The notes under the pieces are model-generated. The model was not told where the DNA came from, ran no database searches, and saw nothing but the letters and a program-made list of their open reading frames with translations. From Candidatus Scalindua japonica (GTDB lineage: Bacteria; Planctomycetota; Brocadiia; Brocadiales; Scalinduaceae), in NCBI RefSeq assembly GCF_002443295.1, contig NZ_BAOS01000028.1:248001-312000 (forward strand): a stretch of 64,000 nt of DNA, in the 5' to 3' direction. Positions within the stretch are counted from its first letter, which is position 1, and each line of letters opens with the position of its first letter. Below are positions 43,866-52,727 of the stretch, in pieces. The position numbers and the translations under genes were made by a program.

Positions 43866-44072
43866 CTTAATGAAGCAGAAGAAGCAGATTGGAAGTGTTC
43901 TCAAGATATAAAACAAAGGTATGCAAGTGCCAGTTTTTTAGCCGACAATATTGTTGTGTTTAACATTAAAGGTAATGACTACCGGATTGTTGCAAAAATT
44001 AATTATCCAAGCAAGAGTGTCCTAATTAAAAGGATAGGTACACATTCCGAATATTCGAAATGGAGATTATAA
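43866..44072 (+). pseudogene. higB: 3' fragment of HigB-type toxin gene
   Basis: This encodes L-N-E-A-E-E-A-D-W-K through V-V-F-N-I-K-G-N-D-Y-R and G-T-H-S-E-Y, the hallmark core and tail of HigB toxins. A GTG inside the IS end (43863) opens the same frame, so a truncated 69-residue product lacking the first helix could still be made. It ends 12 bp before higA. Confidence 0.9.
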
Positions 44073-44084
44073 GGAGAAAACTCC

Positions 44085-45290
44085 ATGATTAAAATAATAA
44101 AATCACAAAAAGACTATAATGAGGCATTAAAAAATGTCGAATTTTTAATGGATCGTAACCCAAAGGTGGGGTCATCCGATGCAAATAAACTTGAATTGCT
44201 AATATTACTTATTAAGGATTATGAAGACAAGCGTTTTCCTATGCAAGCACCTGATCCAATAGAAGCAATATTATTTAGAATGGAACAGGAGGGATTACAG
44301 CCTAGAGATTTAATTCCTTATATAGGCAGTCGTAGTAAAGTCTCGGAAATTTTGTCAAAAAAACGCCCACTTACTCTTACAATGATTAGGGCATTGCATG
44401 AAAGTCTGGGAATACCTATAAAGTCTTTAATAAAAGAAGATAAACCCAAATTATTCAAGTCAGACGAAATTGATTGGAACTGCTTTCCTGTTAGAGAAAT
44501 TATTAACCGTGGGTGGGTAAAGTCAAGGTTTAGTGATATTAAGGCACATTCTAAAGATATAATTTTAGAATTTTTACAACCTTTAGATTCAGAAAATCTG
44601 GTACCTGCTCTTTACAGAATGACAGAAAATGTTCGTTCCGCAAGAAAGATAGATAGAGGTTCTTTAATGATGTGGAATGCACGAGTGATAATACTTGCTA
44701 ATGAGTATAGAAATTCGAAAAAATATAAGAAAGGTAGCGTTTCTAAGGAGTTTATAAAAAATGTAATACAATTAAGTAAATATGATGATGGCCCACAGAA
44801 AGCAAGGGCGTTTCTTATGGAAAATGCTATTCCGTTAGTAATTGAACCTCACTTGCCTAGAACTCATTTAGATGGAGCGGCAATTATGACTGAACAGGGG
44901 CCTGTAATTGGTCTAACCATTAGATACGATAGATTAGATAATTTTTGGTTTAACCTTGCTCATGAATTATCACATATTTCTTTGCATCTGGATAAATATA
45001 ATATGGGATTTTACGATTATAATTTGGAAACTGATTCAGATGATCCTATGGAGAAAGAAGCAGATGGATTTGCTTCTGAATGTCTAATTCCTGAAGTAAA
45101 GTGGGAAAATAGTCCTGCTTCAAATTTGAAAACACCAGGTGCTGCAATCCATTTAGCAAAAGAATTAAATATTCATCCGGCAATTGTTGCAGGAAAAATG
45201 AGACATTATTTTAGAAATTATCGAATTCTAAATCAATTAATAGGCAATAAACAAGCAAGGATTTGTTTTTCAGAAATTAATTGGAGTTAA
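44085..45290 (+). CDS. higA: HigA antitoxin fused to ImmA/IrrE-type zinc peptidase
   Basis: This 401-residue protein is much longer than HigA alone (about 100-140). Residues 1-120 match HigA: D-P-I-E-A-I-L-F-R-M-E-Q-E-G-L and an XRE-type helix-turn-helix I-G-S-R-S-K-V-S-E-I-L-S. The C-terminal part carries the zinc motif H293-E-L-S-H297 and a downstream E-K-E-A-D-G-F-A-S-E, the layout of ImmA/IrrE peptidases that cleave repressors. An AAGGAG ribosome site precedes the ATG. The fusion suggests an antitoxin whose repression can be switched by proteolysis. It is still intact although its toxin gene is broken. Confidence 0.9.
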   Translation: MIKIIKSQKDYNEALKNVEFLMDRNPKVGSSDANKLELLILLIKDYEDKRFPMQAPDPIEAILFRMEQEGLQPRDLIPYIGSRSKVSEILSKKRPLTLTMIRALHESLGIPIKSLIKEDKPKLFKSDEIDWNCFPVREIINRGWVKSRFSDIKAHSKDIILEFLQPLDSENLVPALYRMTENVRSARKIDRGSLMMWNARVIILANEYRNSKKYKKGSVSKEFIKNVIQLSKYDDGPQKARAFLMENAIPLVIEPHLPRTHLDGAAIMTEQGPVIGLTIRYDRLDNFWFNLAHELSHISLHLDKYNMGFYDYNLETDSDDPMEKEADGFASECLIPEVKWENSPASNLKTPGAAIHLAKELNIHPAIVAGKMRHYFRNYRILNQLIGNKQARICFSEINWS

Positions 45291-45292
45291 AT

Positions 45293-46360
45293 ATGTTTGA
45301 TTATAAACATTATGTTCCGGTATTACGTTGGAAACAATCAGAGTGGCTTGCATTAAGAGAGTTAACTGATGTGCAGAGAAAAGAAATTACACCATTAATT
45401 GAAATAGTTCCAGTTAAATTTGTGGATAAGGAAACTAAAGAAATTAAGAAGGAGAATTGCATTAAAGAAGAGTTAAATAAAATAGTAAATGGAATAAGAA
45501 AGAATTGGGGGGAGGCTAGAGCTTTTATAGATGTTCATCTTCTAGATGTAACAATAAGAACCTTTGTTATGAAGGAAATCATTGTAGCTGGAAATAATTT
45601 GAACTTGCATCTTATTCCAGTGATTCATTTAAATTACTCAAAAGAGTACCTAGATATGGTTTCAAATTTACCAAATAAGAATCAAGGTGGGGCATGTCTA
45701 AGGTTGAATATAGAAGAAGTGTCAGATGTTAGCTTGATTGATAAAGTGGAAATATTAATTGATATTGTAGGGATAAAGCACCACAATATAGATTTGATTG
45801 TGGATTATAAGTTAATAAATGAAAGCCAACCAAAATTTAATTATTTAATTCAAATCATTCCTAGTTTAAGAGAGTGGAGGACTCTAACGGTGATCAGAGG
45901 GGCATTTCCTAAAGATCTTTCTGGTTTTGAACTAGGAGAACATCTTCATCCAAGGCAAGATTGGCAATGTTGGTTAAAAGAAGTAGCGTCTAGTTCTCTT
46001 TTAGATCGACTTCCGGCTTTTGGGGATTATACAATCCAATATCCTATTTATTCAGAACCACCAGAAAGGGCGAATGTCAGTGCCAGTATTAGGTATGCTT
46101 CTGATAGTGCTTGGGTAATTATGCGGGGAGAGGGGCTGTTTCATGATAATAGTCCTGGTCACGCTCAGTATCCTGCAAATGCATTATTACTATCCGTTAG
46201 AGACGAGTTTTGTGGGGAGAAATTTAGTTTTGGAGATAAATATATTTATGAAATGGGACAGCAAAATAAAAAATATGGCAATCCAATGTCTTGGTTAAAG
46301 GCGGGTATTAATCATCATATCACTCTCGTTATTTACCAACTCTCCAATCTGTCCGATTGA
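45293..46360 (+). CDS. Beta-family (sce7725-like) protein
   Basis: This 355-residue protein starts M-F-D-Y-K-H-Y-V-P-V-L-R-W-K-Q-S-E-W, the typical opening of the phage T4 Beta-protein family. Internal segments such as P-L-I-E-I-V-P-V and the W-x-A-Y-P-A-N-A-like H-A-Q-Y-P-A-N-A support this. The biochemical function is unknown. The ATG lies 2 bp after the higA stop, with GGAG in the higA end, so it is in the same operon. Its last 32 bp overlap the end of the convergent sce7726-like gene. Confidence 0.8.
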   Translation: MFDYKHYVPVLRWKQSEWLALRELTDVQRKEITPLIEIVPVKFVDKETKEIKKENCIKEELNKIVNGIRKNWGEARAFIDVHLLDVTIRTFVMKEIIVAGNNLNLHLIPVIHLNYSKEYLDMVSNLPNKNQGGACLRLNIEEVSDVSLIDKVEILIDIVGIKHHNIDLIVDYKLINESQPKFNYLIQIIPSLREWRTLTVIRGAFPKDLSGFELGEHLHPRQDWQCWLKEVASSSLLDRLPAFGDYTIQYPIYSEPPERANVSASIRYASDSAWVIMRGEGLFHDNSPGHAQYPANALLLSVRDEFCGEKFSFGDKYIYEMGQQNKKYGNPMSWLKAGINHHITLVIYQLSNLSD

Positions 46361-46901
46361 TAAGTCTCTCTCTTACTCTGTTTTGTATTGTTTCAATGTC
46401 TGCGACGTCAATTAGCATATTGTAAATTGAATTCCTAGTTTTAGATCGGAGCCCTTTTTTTAATCCAAATTCTTCGAGAAGGACTATGGCTTCTTCTTTC
46501 CAAAGCAATTTAGCCAAAAGCAGTTTGTCTTGTGAAAGATTTTTCTTTTCACGACGAACAGTAAGAAATCTGACTTCATCATTTGTTTTCTTTTCCGCAA
46601 TTTTAACTCCCCACCATTCTGGAACAGTTTTTATAGCCTTAAAAGCATGACGATATCCAACAATTAGAGTAATCTTATCAAAAACCTTACTATAAGTGTC
46701 TGCTTGATGTGGAAGTCTTTTTAAGTTGTCTTTATCACTTTTAAACTCAAAACCATGTAAGCAGCCATTGACAACGGCAAGATCAATCCTTGTGGAACCA
46801 TGTCCCAAACCTAATTCCTCAATGATCACTGTATTTTTTGATTTTGAGAATTTTTTCAATAAAATGTTCCTTAGAGTCTTTCTGATATGTATATCATTCA
46901 T
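46329..46901 (-). CDS. sce7726-like PD-(D/E)XK nuclease-fold protein
   Basis: The product is about 190 residues (199 from the upstream start at 46928). The PD-(D/E)XK signature is readable as D49 in S-T-R-I-D-L-A-V-V and E61-F-K63 in G-F-E-F-K-S-D, counted from the upstream start, followed by Q-A-D-T-Y as a helper motif. Relatives of this family are often encoded next to Beta-family proteins in accessory regions. Here the pair is tail to tail, with the two genes overlapping by 32 bp. Nuclease activity is likely but not shown. Confidence 0.8.
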   Translation of the reverse strand: MNDIHIRKTLRNILLKKFSKSKNTVIIEELGLGHGSTRIDLAVVNGCLHGFEFKSDKDNLKRLPHQADTYSKVFDKITLIVGYRHAFKAIKTVPEWWGVKIAEKKTNDEVRFLTVRREKKNLSQDKLLLAKLLWKEEAIVLLEEFGLKKGLRSKTRNSIYNMLIDVADIETIQNRVRERLINRTDWRVGK

Positions 46902-47032
46902 AATTTTTATTTTTAAGTTGGTAGGCATTGATTTAAATAGCTAGTCAGTGTGGAGAATAAAACAAAACACCATAAAATATCAACTATTTTTTTCAAATTT
47001 TATTCCAATTGCTTTCCACAAAAGATGAAGGA

Positions 47033-48601
47033 TTATGCTTTATCTGGGCTTATCAAATTATTACTAGTCATTTCTACGGGTTTTTCTATGTCTAGCAGGT
47101 ATAGGATCGTAGGAGCTATATCTGAGAGAGTGCCTTTTTCAATTAGTTTTATATTTTGGTGGTCTTCGGCAACGTAGATGAATTCTACAGGGTTTGTAGT
47201 GTGTGATGTCTTTGGTATGCCAGTTTTGTAGTCTATCATCTCTTCCGCGTTTCCGTGGTCTGCTGTTATCAGGGCTATTTTGTTCTTTGATAAAATAGTT
47301 TCAACGAGTTTTCCTACACATTCGTCTACCACCTCTACTGCTTTCGTTGCTGCGTCATAGTTGCCGGTATGACCCACCATATCACAGTTTGCCAGGTTAA
47401 TGATCATAAGGCTGAATTCGTTTGAATTTATTCTCTTAACAGCCTCATTTGTGACTTCATAGGCATTCATTTCAGGGTGATCGGCGAATGTGGCAGGGTC
47501 GAAAGTTCCTTTGATCTCTATCTGTTCTTCTCCTGGAAATGGTTTAGTACGTTTACCGTTAACAAAAGATGTTACATGGCTGTATTTCTGGGTCTCAGAA
47601 ATGCGTATCTGCTTCAATCCTTTTTGGCTAAGAATTTGACTGAGCAGATTGTCCATCTCTCCGCTGTCATCCATCGGTTCCAGAATATTATAGGGGAATG
47701 TGTCGTAATACCTTGTGAGACCACAGTAGACAATGTCGAATTTTTTCCACCTTTCGCCTGGATAATCATCTTCTACAAATGCTTTTGTTAATTGGGTAGC
47801 CCTGTCCTGTCTGTAGTTGAAGTGTATGATAGAGTCTCCATCTTTTACCCCTTTATAATCTCCAATTATCAGAGGCGGAATATATTCATCAAACATGTCC
47901 TTGCCATTTGGAGTTTTTGTTTTGTAAATTTCCTGTATCGTATCTTCCAGATTTTCCACACTCTCTACTTTTTCTCCCTGTCCTTTTGTGATTGCATCGT
48001 ATGCGGTTGTTGTGAGTCTCCACTCTCTGCCTCGGTCCATAGCGTAGTATCTTCCCATAAATGTGGAGATTTTGCCGATACCGTACTCTTTTATCTTTTC
48101 TTTCAGGGTGCGGATATAGCCTATGGTGCTTTTTGGGGGGGTATCTCTTCCGTCCGCGAAGAAATGGATGTATAGCCTTATAATGCCTTGCTGCTTCGCG
48201 TATTTCATAATTGCGAAGAGATGGTCCTGGTGCGCATGTACACCTTCATCCTGTACGAGGCCCATCAGGTGGAGTGACGAATTATTCTCAAGAACGTTCT
48301 TGATGGCCTTCCGCAAGATAGCACTTTTAAAGAAAGAGCCGTCCTTAATATTGTTTGTTATCTTGGTAATTTCCTGTTCAACAACTCTTCCTGCGCCAAT
48401 ATTAAGGTGTCCTACTTCGGAAGAACCCTGATAGCCTTCCGGAAGACCCACTGCGGTGCCTGACGCATCAAGTATAGTATTTGGATATTTTTGCAGAAGA
48501 GAGTCTGTATTTGGTGTATGCGCATTTGCTACAGCGTTATGGTCATGGTCCGGGTTTATGCCCCAGCCATCTCTGATTATCAGTACAATTGATTTATTCA
48601 T
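47033..48601 (-). CDS. gpmI: 2,3-bisphosphoglycerate-independent phosphoglycerate mutase
   Basis: GpmI interconverts 3- and 2-phosphoglycerate in glycolysis and gluconeogenesis using two Mn ions. The 522-residue reading starts M-N-K-S-I-V-L-I-I-R-D-G-W-G. The catalytic serine sits in G-S-S-E-V-G-H-L-N-I-G-A-G, and D-G-R-D-T-P-P, H-F-N-Y-R-Q-D-R and T-A-D-H-G-N-A-E-E are intact. Length is normal. A longer start at 48622 is less likely. Confidence 0.95.
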   Translation of the reverse strand: MNKSIVLIIRDGWGINPDHDHNAVANAHTPNTDSLLQKYPNTILDASGTAVGLPEGYQGSSEVGHLNIGAGRVVEQEITKITNNIKDGSFFKSAILRKAIKNVLENNSSLHLMGLVQDEGVHAHQDHLFAIMKYAKQQGIIRLYIHFFADGRDTPPKSTIGYIRTLKEKIKEYGIGKISTFMGRYYAMDRGREWRLTTTAYDAITKGQGEKVESVENLEDTIQEIYKTKTPNGKDMFDEYIPPLIIGDYKGVKDGDSIIHFNYRQDRATQLTKAFVEDDYPGERWKKFDIVYCGLTRYYDTFPYNILEPMDDSGEMDNLLSQILSQKGLKQIRISETQKYSHVTSFVNGKRTKPFPGEEQIEIKGTFDPATFADHPEMNAYEVTNEAVKRINSNEFSLMIINLANCDMVGHTGNYDAATKAVEVVDECVGKLVETILSKNKIALITADHGNAEEMIDYKTGIPKTSHTTNPVEFIYVAEDHQNIKLIEKGTLSDIAPTILYLLDIEKPVEMTSNNLISPDKA

Positions 48602-48662
48602 AATTTTATTTAATATGGACAATGTTTATTAAATGATGCGAAGCGTGCTATGGCTGATGTAA

Positions 48663-49532
48663 TCAACTTGATACTCTTTCAACCGCTTCTCCTATATCTG
48701 CGGGGCTATCTACTACAGTTACACCGGCCCTTCGTAAGCAGGATACTTTTTCAGCAACAGTACCTTTGCCTCCGGCAATAATTGCTCCGGCATGACCCAT
48801 CCTTCTACCTTTCGGAGCTGTTAATCCCGCAATAAAGCTTATTACAGGTTTAGTTACTTCCTGTGTAATAAATTCAGCAGCTTTTTCCTCGGCATTACCT
48901 CCAATTTCGCCAATCAAAACTATTGCTTCTGTGTTGCTATCTTCCTGGAACAGTTTCAGAATATCTATGAATGTTGTTCCAATGACGGGATCGCCGCCTA
49001 TTCCAATACAGGTTGACTGTCCGATACCCCTTTGTGTTAACTGCCAGACAGCTTCGTAAGTCAGCGTGCCGCTTCTCGAAACGACACCAATCCTACCCGG
49101 TTTATGAATGTAACCCGGCATGATTCCAATCTTTGATTCTCCCGGAGTGATAATTCCCGGGCAGTTAGGTCCTATTAATCGAGCTGTTTTAGTATTAAGA
49201 TACGCTTTGATTTTCAACATGTCAATAGTTGGAATTCCTTCCGTTATACAGATGATTAATTTAATGTCTGCTTCTATTGCTTCAAAGATAGCATCTGCGG
49301 CCGAGGGTGGCGGTACATAAATTATGGAAGTGTCACATTCTGTTTTCTTAACAGCCTCTATCATAGAATTATAGACCGGTATACCACAAACCTGAGAGCC
49401 TCCTTTTCCAGGCGTGACACCCGCCATGATTTTTGTACCGTATTCCAGCATATGTTCGGTATGGAATTTTCCGGAATGTCCGGTAATTCCCTGGCAGATT
49501 ATTTTAGTGTCTTTATCTATTAAGATGCTCAT
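48663..49532 (-). CDS. sucD: Succinyl-CoA synthetase alpha subunit
   Basis: SucD carries the phosphorylated histidine of succinyl-CoA ligase. The 289-residue protein shows C-Q-G-I-T-G near the N-terminus, G-P-N-C-P-G-I, and the active-site histidine in R-M-G-H-A-G-A-I. It follows sucC by 86 bp on the minus strand. The enzyme joins TCA flux with substrate-level ATP or GTP formation. Confidence 0.96.
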   Translation of the reverse strand: MSILIDKDTKIICQGITGHSGKFHTEHMLEYGTKIMAGVTPGKGGSQVCGIPVYNSMIEAVKKTECDTSIIYVPPPSAADAIFEAIEADIKLIICITEGIPTIDMLKIKAYLNTKTARLIGPNCPGIITPGESKIGIMPGYIHKPGRIGVVSRSGTLTYEAVWQLTQRGIGQSTCIGIGGDPVIGTTFIDILKLFQEDSNTEAIVLIGEIGGNAEEKAAEFITQEVTKPVISFIAGLTAPKGRRMGHAGAIIAGGKGTVAEKVSCLRRAGVTVVDSPADIGEAVERVSS

Positions 49533-49618
49533 TTTAGTAACTTTTTAATTATCTAAATGATAATCTTTAAAGCACGGACAAACAGGTTTGTCCATGCCAC
49601 TCTGATAACTTTTGCTGC

Positions 49619-50788
49619 TCATTTATTCTTATTTACTGCTTTAATTATTTTTTCAGATGCGTCTTTCATGCTATCGGCAAAGATAATATTCAGCTTGGAA
49701 TCATCCAGGATTTGTCTTGCTGTTTTAACATTTGTGCCTTCCAATCTGACTACCAGCGGTACTTTAATGTCAACTTTCTTAATGGCATGAATAATTCCTC
49801 TGGCGACAATATCACACTTCATGATACCGCCGAAAATATTTACCAGTACTCCCGCGACATGGGGGTCTGTAAAGATTATTTCAAAGCCGGTTGTAACTCT
49901 TTCAACCGTGGCATCGCCGCCCACATCGAGAAAATTTGCGGGTGAACCGCCATACAATTTGATAATATCCATCGTGGCCATTGCCATACCTGCCCCATTG
50001 ACTAAACATCCTATATTGCCATTAAGTCCAATGTAACTAAGTCCTGCTTCGGTGGCCTTACTTTCGGCGTTGCTAAACTCTGAGTCGTCCTTTTTTTTCA
50101 GAAGCTCTTTTTGGCGGTAGAGGGCATTGTCGTCAATTTCCATTTTTGTGTCCAGAACAACTATCTCACCATCCGGTGTCAGGACCAGCGGGTTTATTTC
50201 AAGAAGAGAGCAATCATATTCAATGAATATCTTGAACAGTATTTTAACCAGATTGGATGCTTTTGTTAGCAGTGCGCCGGTCAAGTGCAGGTTAATTGCA
50301 ATCTGTCGTGCCTGGAAATCGTGTATACCCAATAAAGGGTTTATTTGAGTTTTGAATATTTTATGAGGTGTTTTTTTAGAAACCTCCTCTATTTCAGTCC
50401 CGCCATCTGTACTCTGTATTATTGTGATTTTGGAGGTGCTCCTGTCTATAGAGACAGCCAGGTATAGTTCTTTCTTTATGTCAATCGCTTCTGAAATGAG
50501 GACTTTGTTTACCAGCACTCCTTTCTCTCCTGTCTGCGCAGTCACCAGGTAAGAGCCAATGATTTGAGAAGTATACTCCTTTGCTTTTTCTAATGTATCT
50601 ACTATCCTTACCCCGCCGCCTTTTCCTCTGCCACCGGCAAGGACTTGTGCTTTTATAACACACCTTTCAGCTCCCAATTGATTGTATATCGTTATTGCAT
50701 CCGTAACATTGGAAGCCGCTCTACCTTCAGGAATATTTACATTATATTTATGAAGGATTTCTTTTGCCTGGTATTCGTAGAGTTTCAA
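49619..50788 (-). CDS. sucC: Succinyl-CoA synthetase beta subunit
   Basis: The 389-residue subunit has an N-terminal ATP-grasp domain (M-K-L-Y-E-Y-Q-A-K-E-I-L, Q-V-L-A-G-G-R-G-K-G-G-G, E-I-N-P-L-V) and a C-terminal ligase domain (F-L-D-V-G-G-D, N-I-F-G-G-I-M-K-C-D). It is cotranscribed with sucD. Length is as usual for the family. Confidence 0.96.
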   Translation of the reverse strand: MKLYEYQAKEILHKYNVNIPEGRAASNVTDAITIYNQLGAERCVIKAQVLAGGRGKGGGVRIVDTLEKAKEYTSQIIGSYLVTAQTGEKGVLVNKVLISEAIDIKKELYLAVSIDRSTSKITIIQSTDGGTEIEEVSKKTPHKIFKTQINPLLGIHDFQARQIAINLHLTGALLTKASNLVKILFKIFIEYDCSLLEINPLVLTPDGEIVVLDTKMEIDDNALYRQKELLKKKDDSEFSNAESKATEAGLSYIGLNGNIGCLVNGAGMAMATMDIIKLYGGSPANFLDVGGDATVERVTTGFEIIFTDPHVAGVLVNIFGGIMKCDIVARGIIHAIKKVDIKVPLVVRLEGTNVKTARQILDDSKLNIIFADSMKDASEKIIKAVNKNK

Positions 50789-50955
50789 GAGTAGTCCTGG
50801 TATTTTGAGTTATAAAAGGTTTGGAAAAAAAGACTGAGTAAATTCTACTTTTCATATAGAAGTAAGTCAAGGTGAAAGGCAGGATAAGGACTCGCTGTTT
50901 ATTAGTATGTTTTTTTGCCTTGACTATAGAGTAGATAAGGATAGTATCATTTATC

Positions 50956-51462
50956 ATGTCCAGAGAACCAGGAAGCTCATGCAAAAAATTAGAAGAATAC
51001 CGTAGAACGCTGGAGCAAAAAGTAGAGGAGATGGCCTTAGAATTAAGAGAAGCAAATAAAAAACTCCTGGAAGCGGACAGAACAAAACTTGATTTTTTGT
51101 CAGTAGTCTCACACGAATTAAAAACACCACTTGCCGCAATATTAGGTTATGCGAAGATTTTAAACAAAAGGCTTAATGAAGTTATCTTTCCGAATGTCAA
51201 ATCTCAGAATAGTAAGGTCGATGTGTCAACCGGAAAAGTAAAAAATGGTCTTAAGACGATAATATCAGAGGGCCAGAGGTTAACCGAACTAATAAATGAT
51301 CTCATTGCCATTACAACATTGTGTCGAAGGATAACTTTTTGTGATAGTGGCTTGGTTTATTCATATTGCAGAGATTTAAATAATAATAACTGTCGAAAAC
51401 AAGTTTTTAAAATGATGCTTGACAATATATCAATTTGCAATAGACTAAAGCTAGTCTGTTAA
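50956..51462 (+). CDS. Truncated histidine kinase (coiled coil + HisKA only)
   Basis: This 168-residue product has a coiled coil, then a phosphoacceptor box V-V-S-H-E-L-K-T-P-L-A. The sequence after L-I-N-D-L-I-A-I-T no longer resembles a kinase, and no ATPase domain follows before the next gene. It is probably a decayed kinase, or a phosphotransfer domain served by another ATPase. Confidence 0.65.
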   Translation: MSREPGSSCKKLEEYRRTLEQKVEEMALELREANKKLLEADRTKLDFLSVVSHELKTPLAAILGYAKILNKRLNEVIFPNVKSQNSKVDVSTGKVKNGLKTIISEGQRLTELINDLIAITTLCRRITFCDSGLVYSYCRDLNNNNCRKQVFKMMLDNISICNRLKLVC

Positions 51463-51501
51463 TGCGTAACAGGTAAAAAGAGGTAAATCCCTATTTTCAA
51501 A

Positions 51502-51927
51502 ATGAGATCAGAAATTCCAGAATACAGGTTTGAATTAAAAACACCAGAATTTCAAAAGACCGATGATGAGTTTGACATCTGGTTTCTTGAAGGTGTTCTT
51601 CAAAAATATCCGGCCTATGTCGAATGCCTGATGTACCTTGGCAATGCGTATACCGCTACCGGGATGTATGAGAAAGGATTAAAGGTTGATTTGAAACTTG
51701 CGAGGCTTAGGCCCAAAGATCCCCTTGTACACTACAATCTCGCCTGTAGTTTTTCATTGTTGGGAAGGCTTGATGAATCGTTAGAATCTTTAGAGAGAGC
51801 GGTTGGTCTGGGTTATGACGATTTGATGCATCTGGTCAATGACGGCGATCTGGACAGCTTGAGAGATGAGGAGGGCTATAAAGCATTAATTGATAAGATG
51901 AAAAAATCATCGAAAAAATTTGTTTAG
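51502..51927 (+). CDS. Small TPR protein
   Basis: This 141-residue cytoplasmic protein has about three tetratricopeptide helices pairs (Y-V-E-C-L-M-Y-L-G-N-A-Y, D-P-L-V-H-Y-N-L-A-C-S-F-S-L-L-G). It ends with a D-D-L-M-H-L-V-N-D-G-D-L-D-S-L-R-D segment common in such small TPR proteins. It is convergent with coaX and ends 8 bp from it. The partner is unknown. Confidence 0.8.
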   Translation: MRSEIPEYRFELKTPEFQKTDDEFDIWFLEGVLQKYPAYVECLMYLGNAYTATGMYEKGLKVDLKLARLRPKDPLVHYNLACSFSLLGRLDESLESLERAVGLGYDDLMHLVNDGDLDSLRDEEGYKALIDKMKKSSKKFV

Positions 51928-51934
51928 TGTAACC

Positions 51935-52696
51935 CTATGAATTAAGATTTTTAAGATTTTCTTCAAAAGCTAATTTTATCCCCTCCAATGTTAAATAGGG
52001 AATAAATTTGTCAATTTCCGGAATATCTTTTTTAAACGTCTTTGCATCTCCACCTGTTGCAATAGTATATTCCAAATATCCGTAACTTCTATTTAACTCT
52101 TTTACTATGTGGATTATGGAGCCTACAGTACCAAAATAGATTCCCCCCTTGATCGCATCCTCCACATTTTTCCCAATTATTTTTGCAGGTCTTTTTATGT
52201 TTACTTCTGGTAAAAGTGCAGTTTGTTTATTCAGAGCATAAGCGCTTGTCCTTATTCCGGGAAGTATCAAACCACCCATAAATTCACCTTTTTGTGATAC
52301 TACGTCAATGGTTATTGCAGTGCCAAAATCAATAACTATTGTAGATGTTCCAGTGTTTCTATATGCAGCAAGTGCATTTAACACCCTGTCGATACCAACT
52401 GTTTGAGGATTTTCAACAAGTATCGGTATCTTAAGTTCTATTTCCCTGCCTATCTTTAGTATTTTCTTTATATGTATTTCTGCCAGAGATTTGTAGAAAA
52501 CTGATTCTATATCAGGGTTTACTGAGGCTATTATTATGTTTTTGCTTTCATTCAGTAAGGATGGTTTGATAGGGAGTGTAGTAGCTTTTTGATTAATCAA
52601 AACTTTATTGTCTATGCGAAAATGTGAAATAAGCTTTTTGTCTGAAAAGCTGCCTACACTAATATTTGTGTTGCCAATATCAACTGCCAGAATCAT
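51935..52696 (-). CDS. coaX: Type III pantothenate kinase
   Basis: CoaX performs the first step of coenzyme A synthesis. The 253-residue protein has the ASKHA-fold motifs D-I-G-N-T-N-I-S-V-G at the start, G-I-D-R-V-L-N-A-L-A-A, D-F-G-T-A-I-T-I-D and the glycine-rich G-G-L-I-L-P-G-I. Length is as expected. It follows obg by 31 bp on the same strand. Confidence 0.94.
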   Translation of the reverse strand: MILAVDIGNTNISVGSFSDKKLISHFRIDNKVLINQKATTLPIKPSLLNESKNIIIASVNPDIESVFYKSLAEIHIKKILKIGREIELKIPILVENPQTVGIDRVLNALAAYRNTGTSTIVIDFGTAITIDVVSQKGEFMGGLILPGIRTSAYALNKQTALLPEVNIKRPAKIIGKNVEDAIKGGIYFGTVGSIIHIVKELNRSYGYLEYTIATGGDAKTFKKDIPEIDKFIPYLTLEGIKLAFEENLKNLNS

Positions 52697-52727
52697 AAGG
52701 ATTTAGAATTTTGATGAGATAAGAGTA

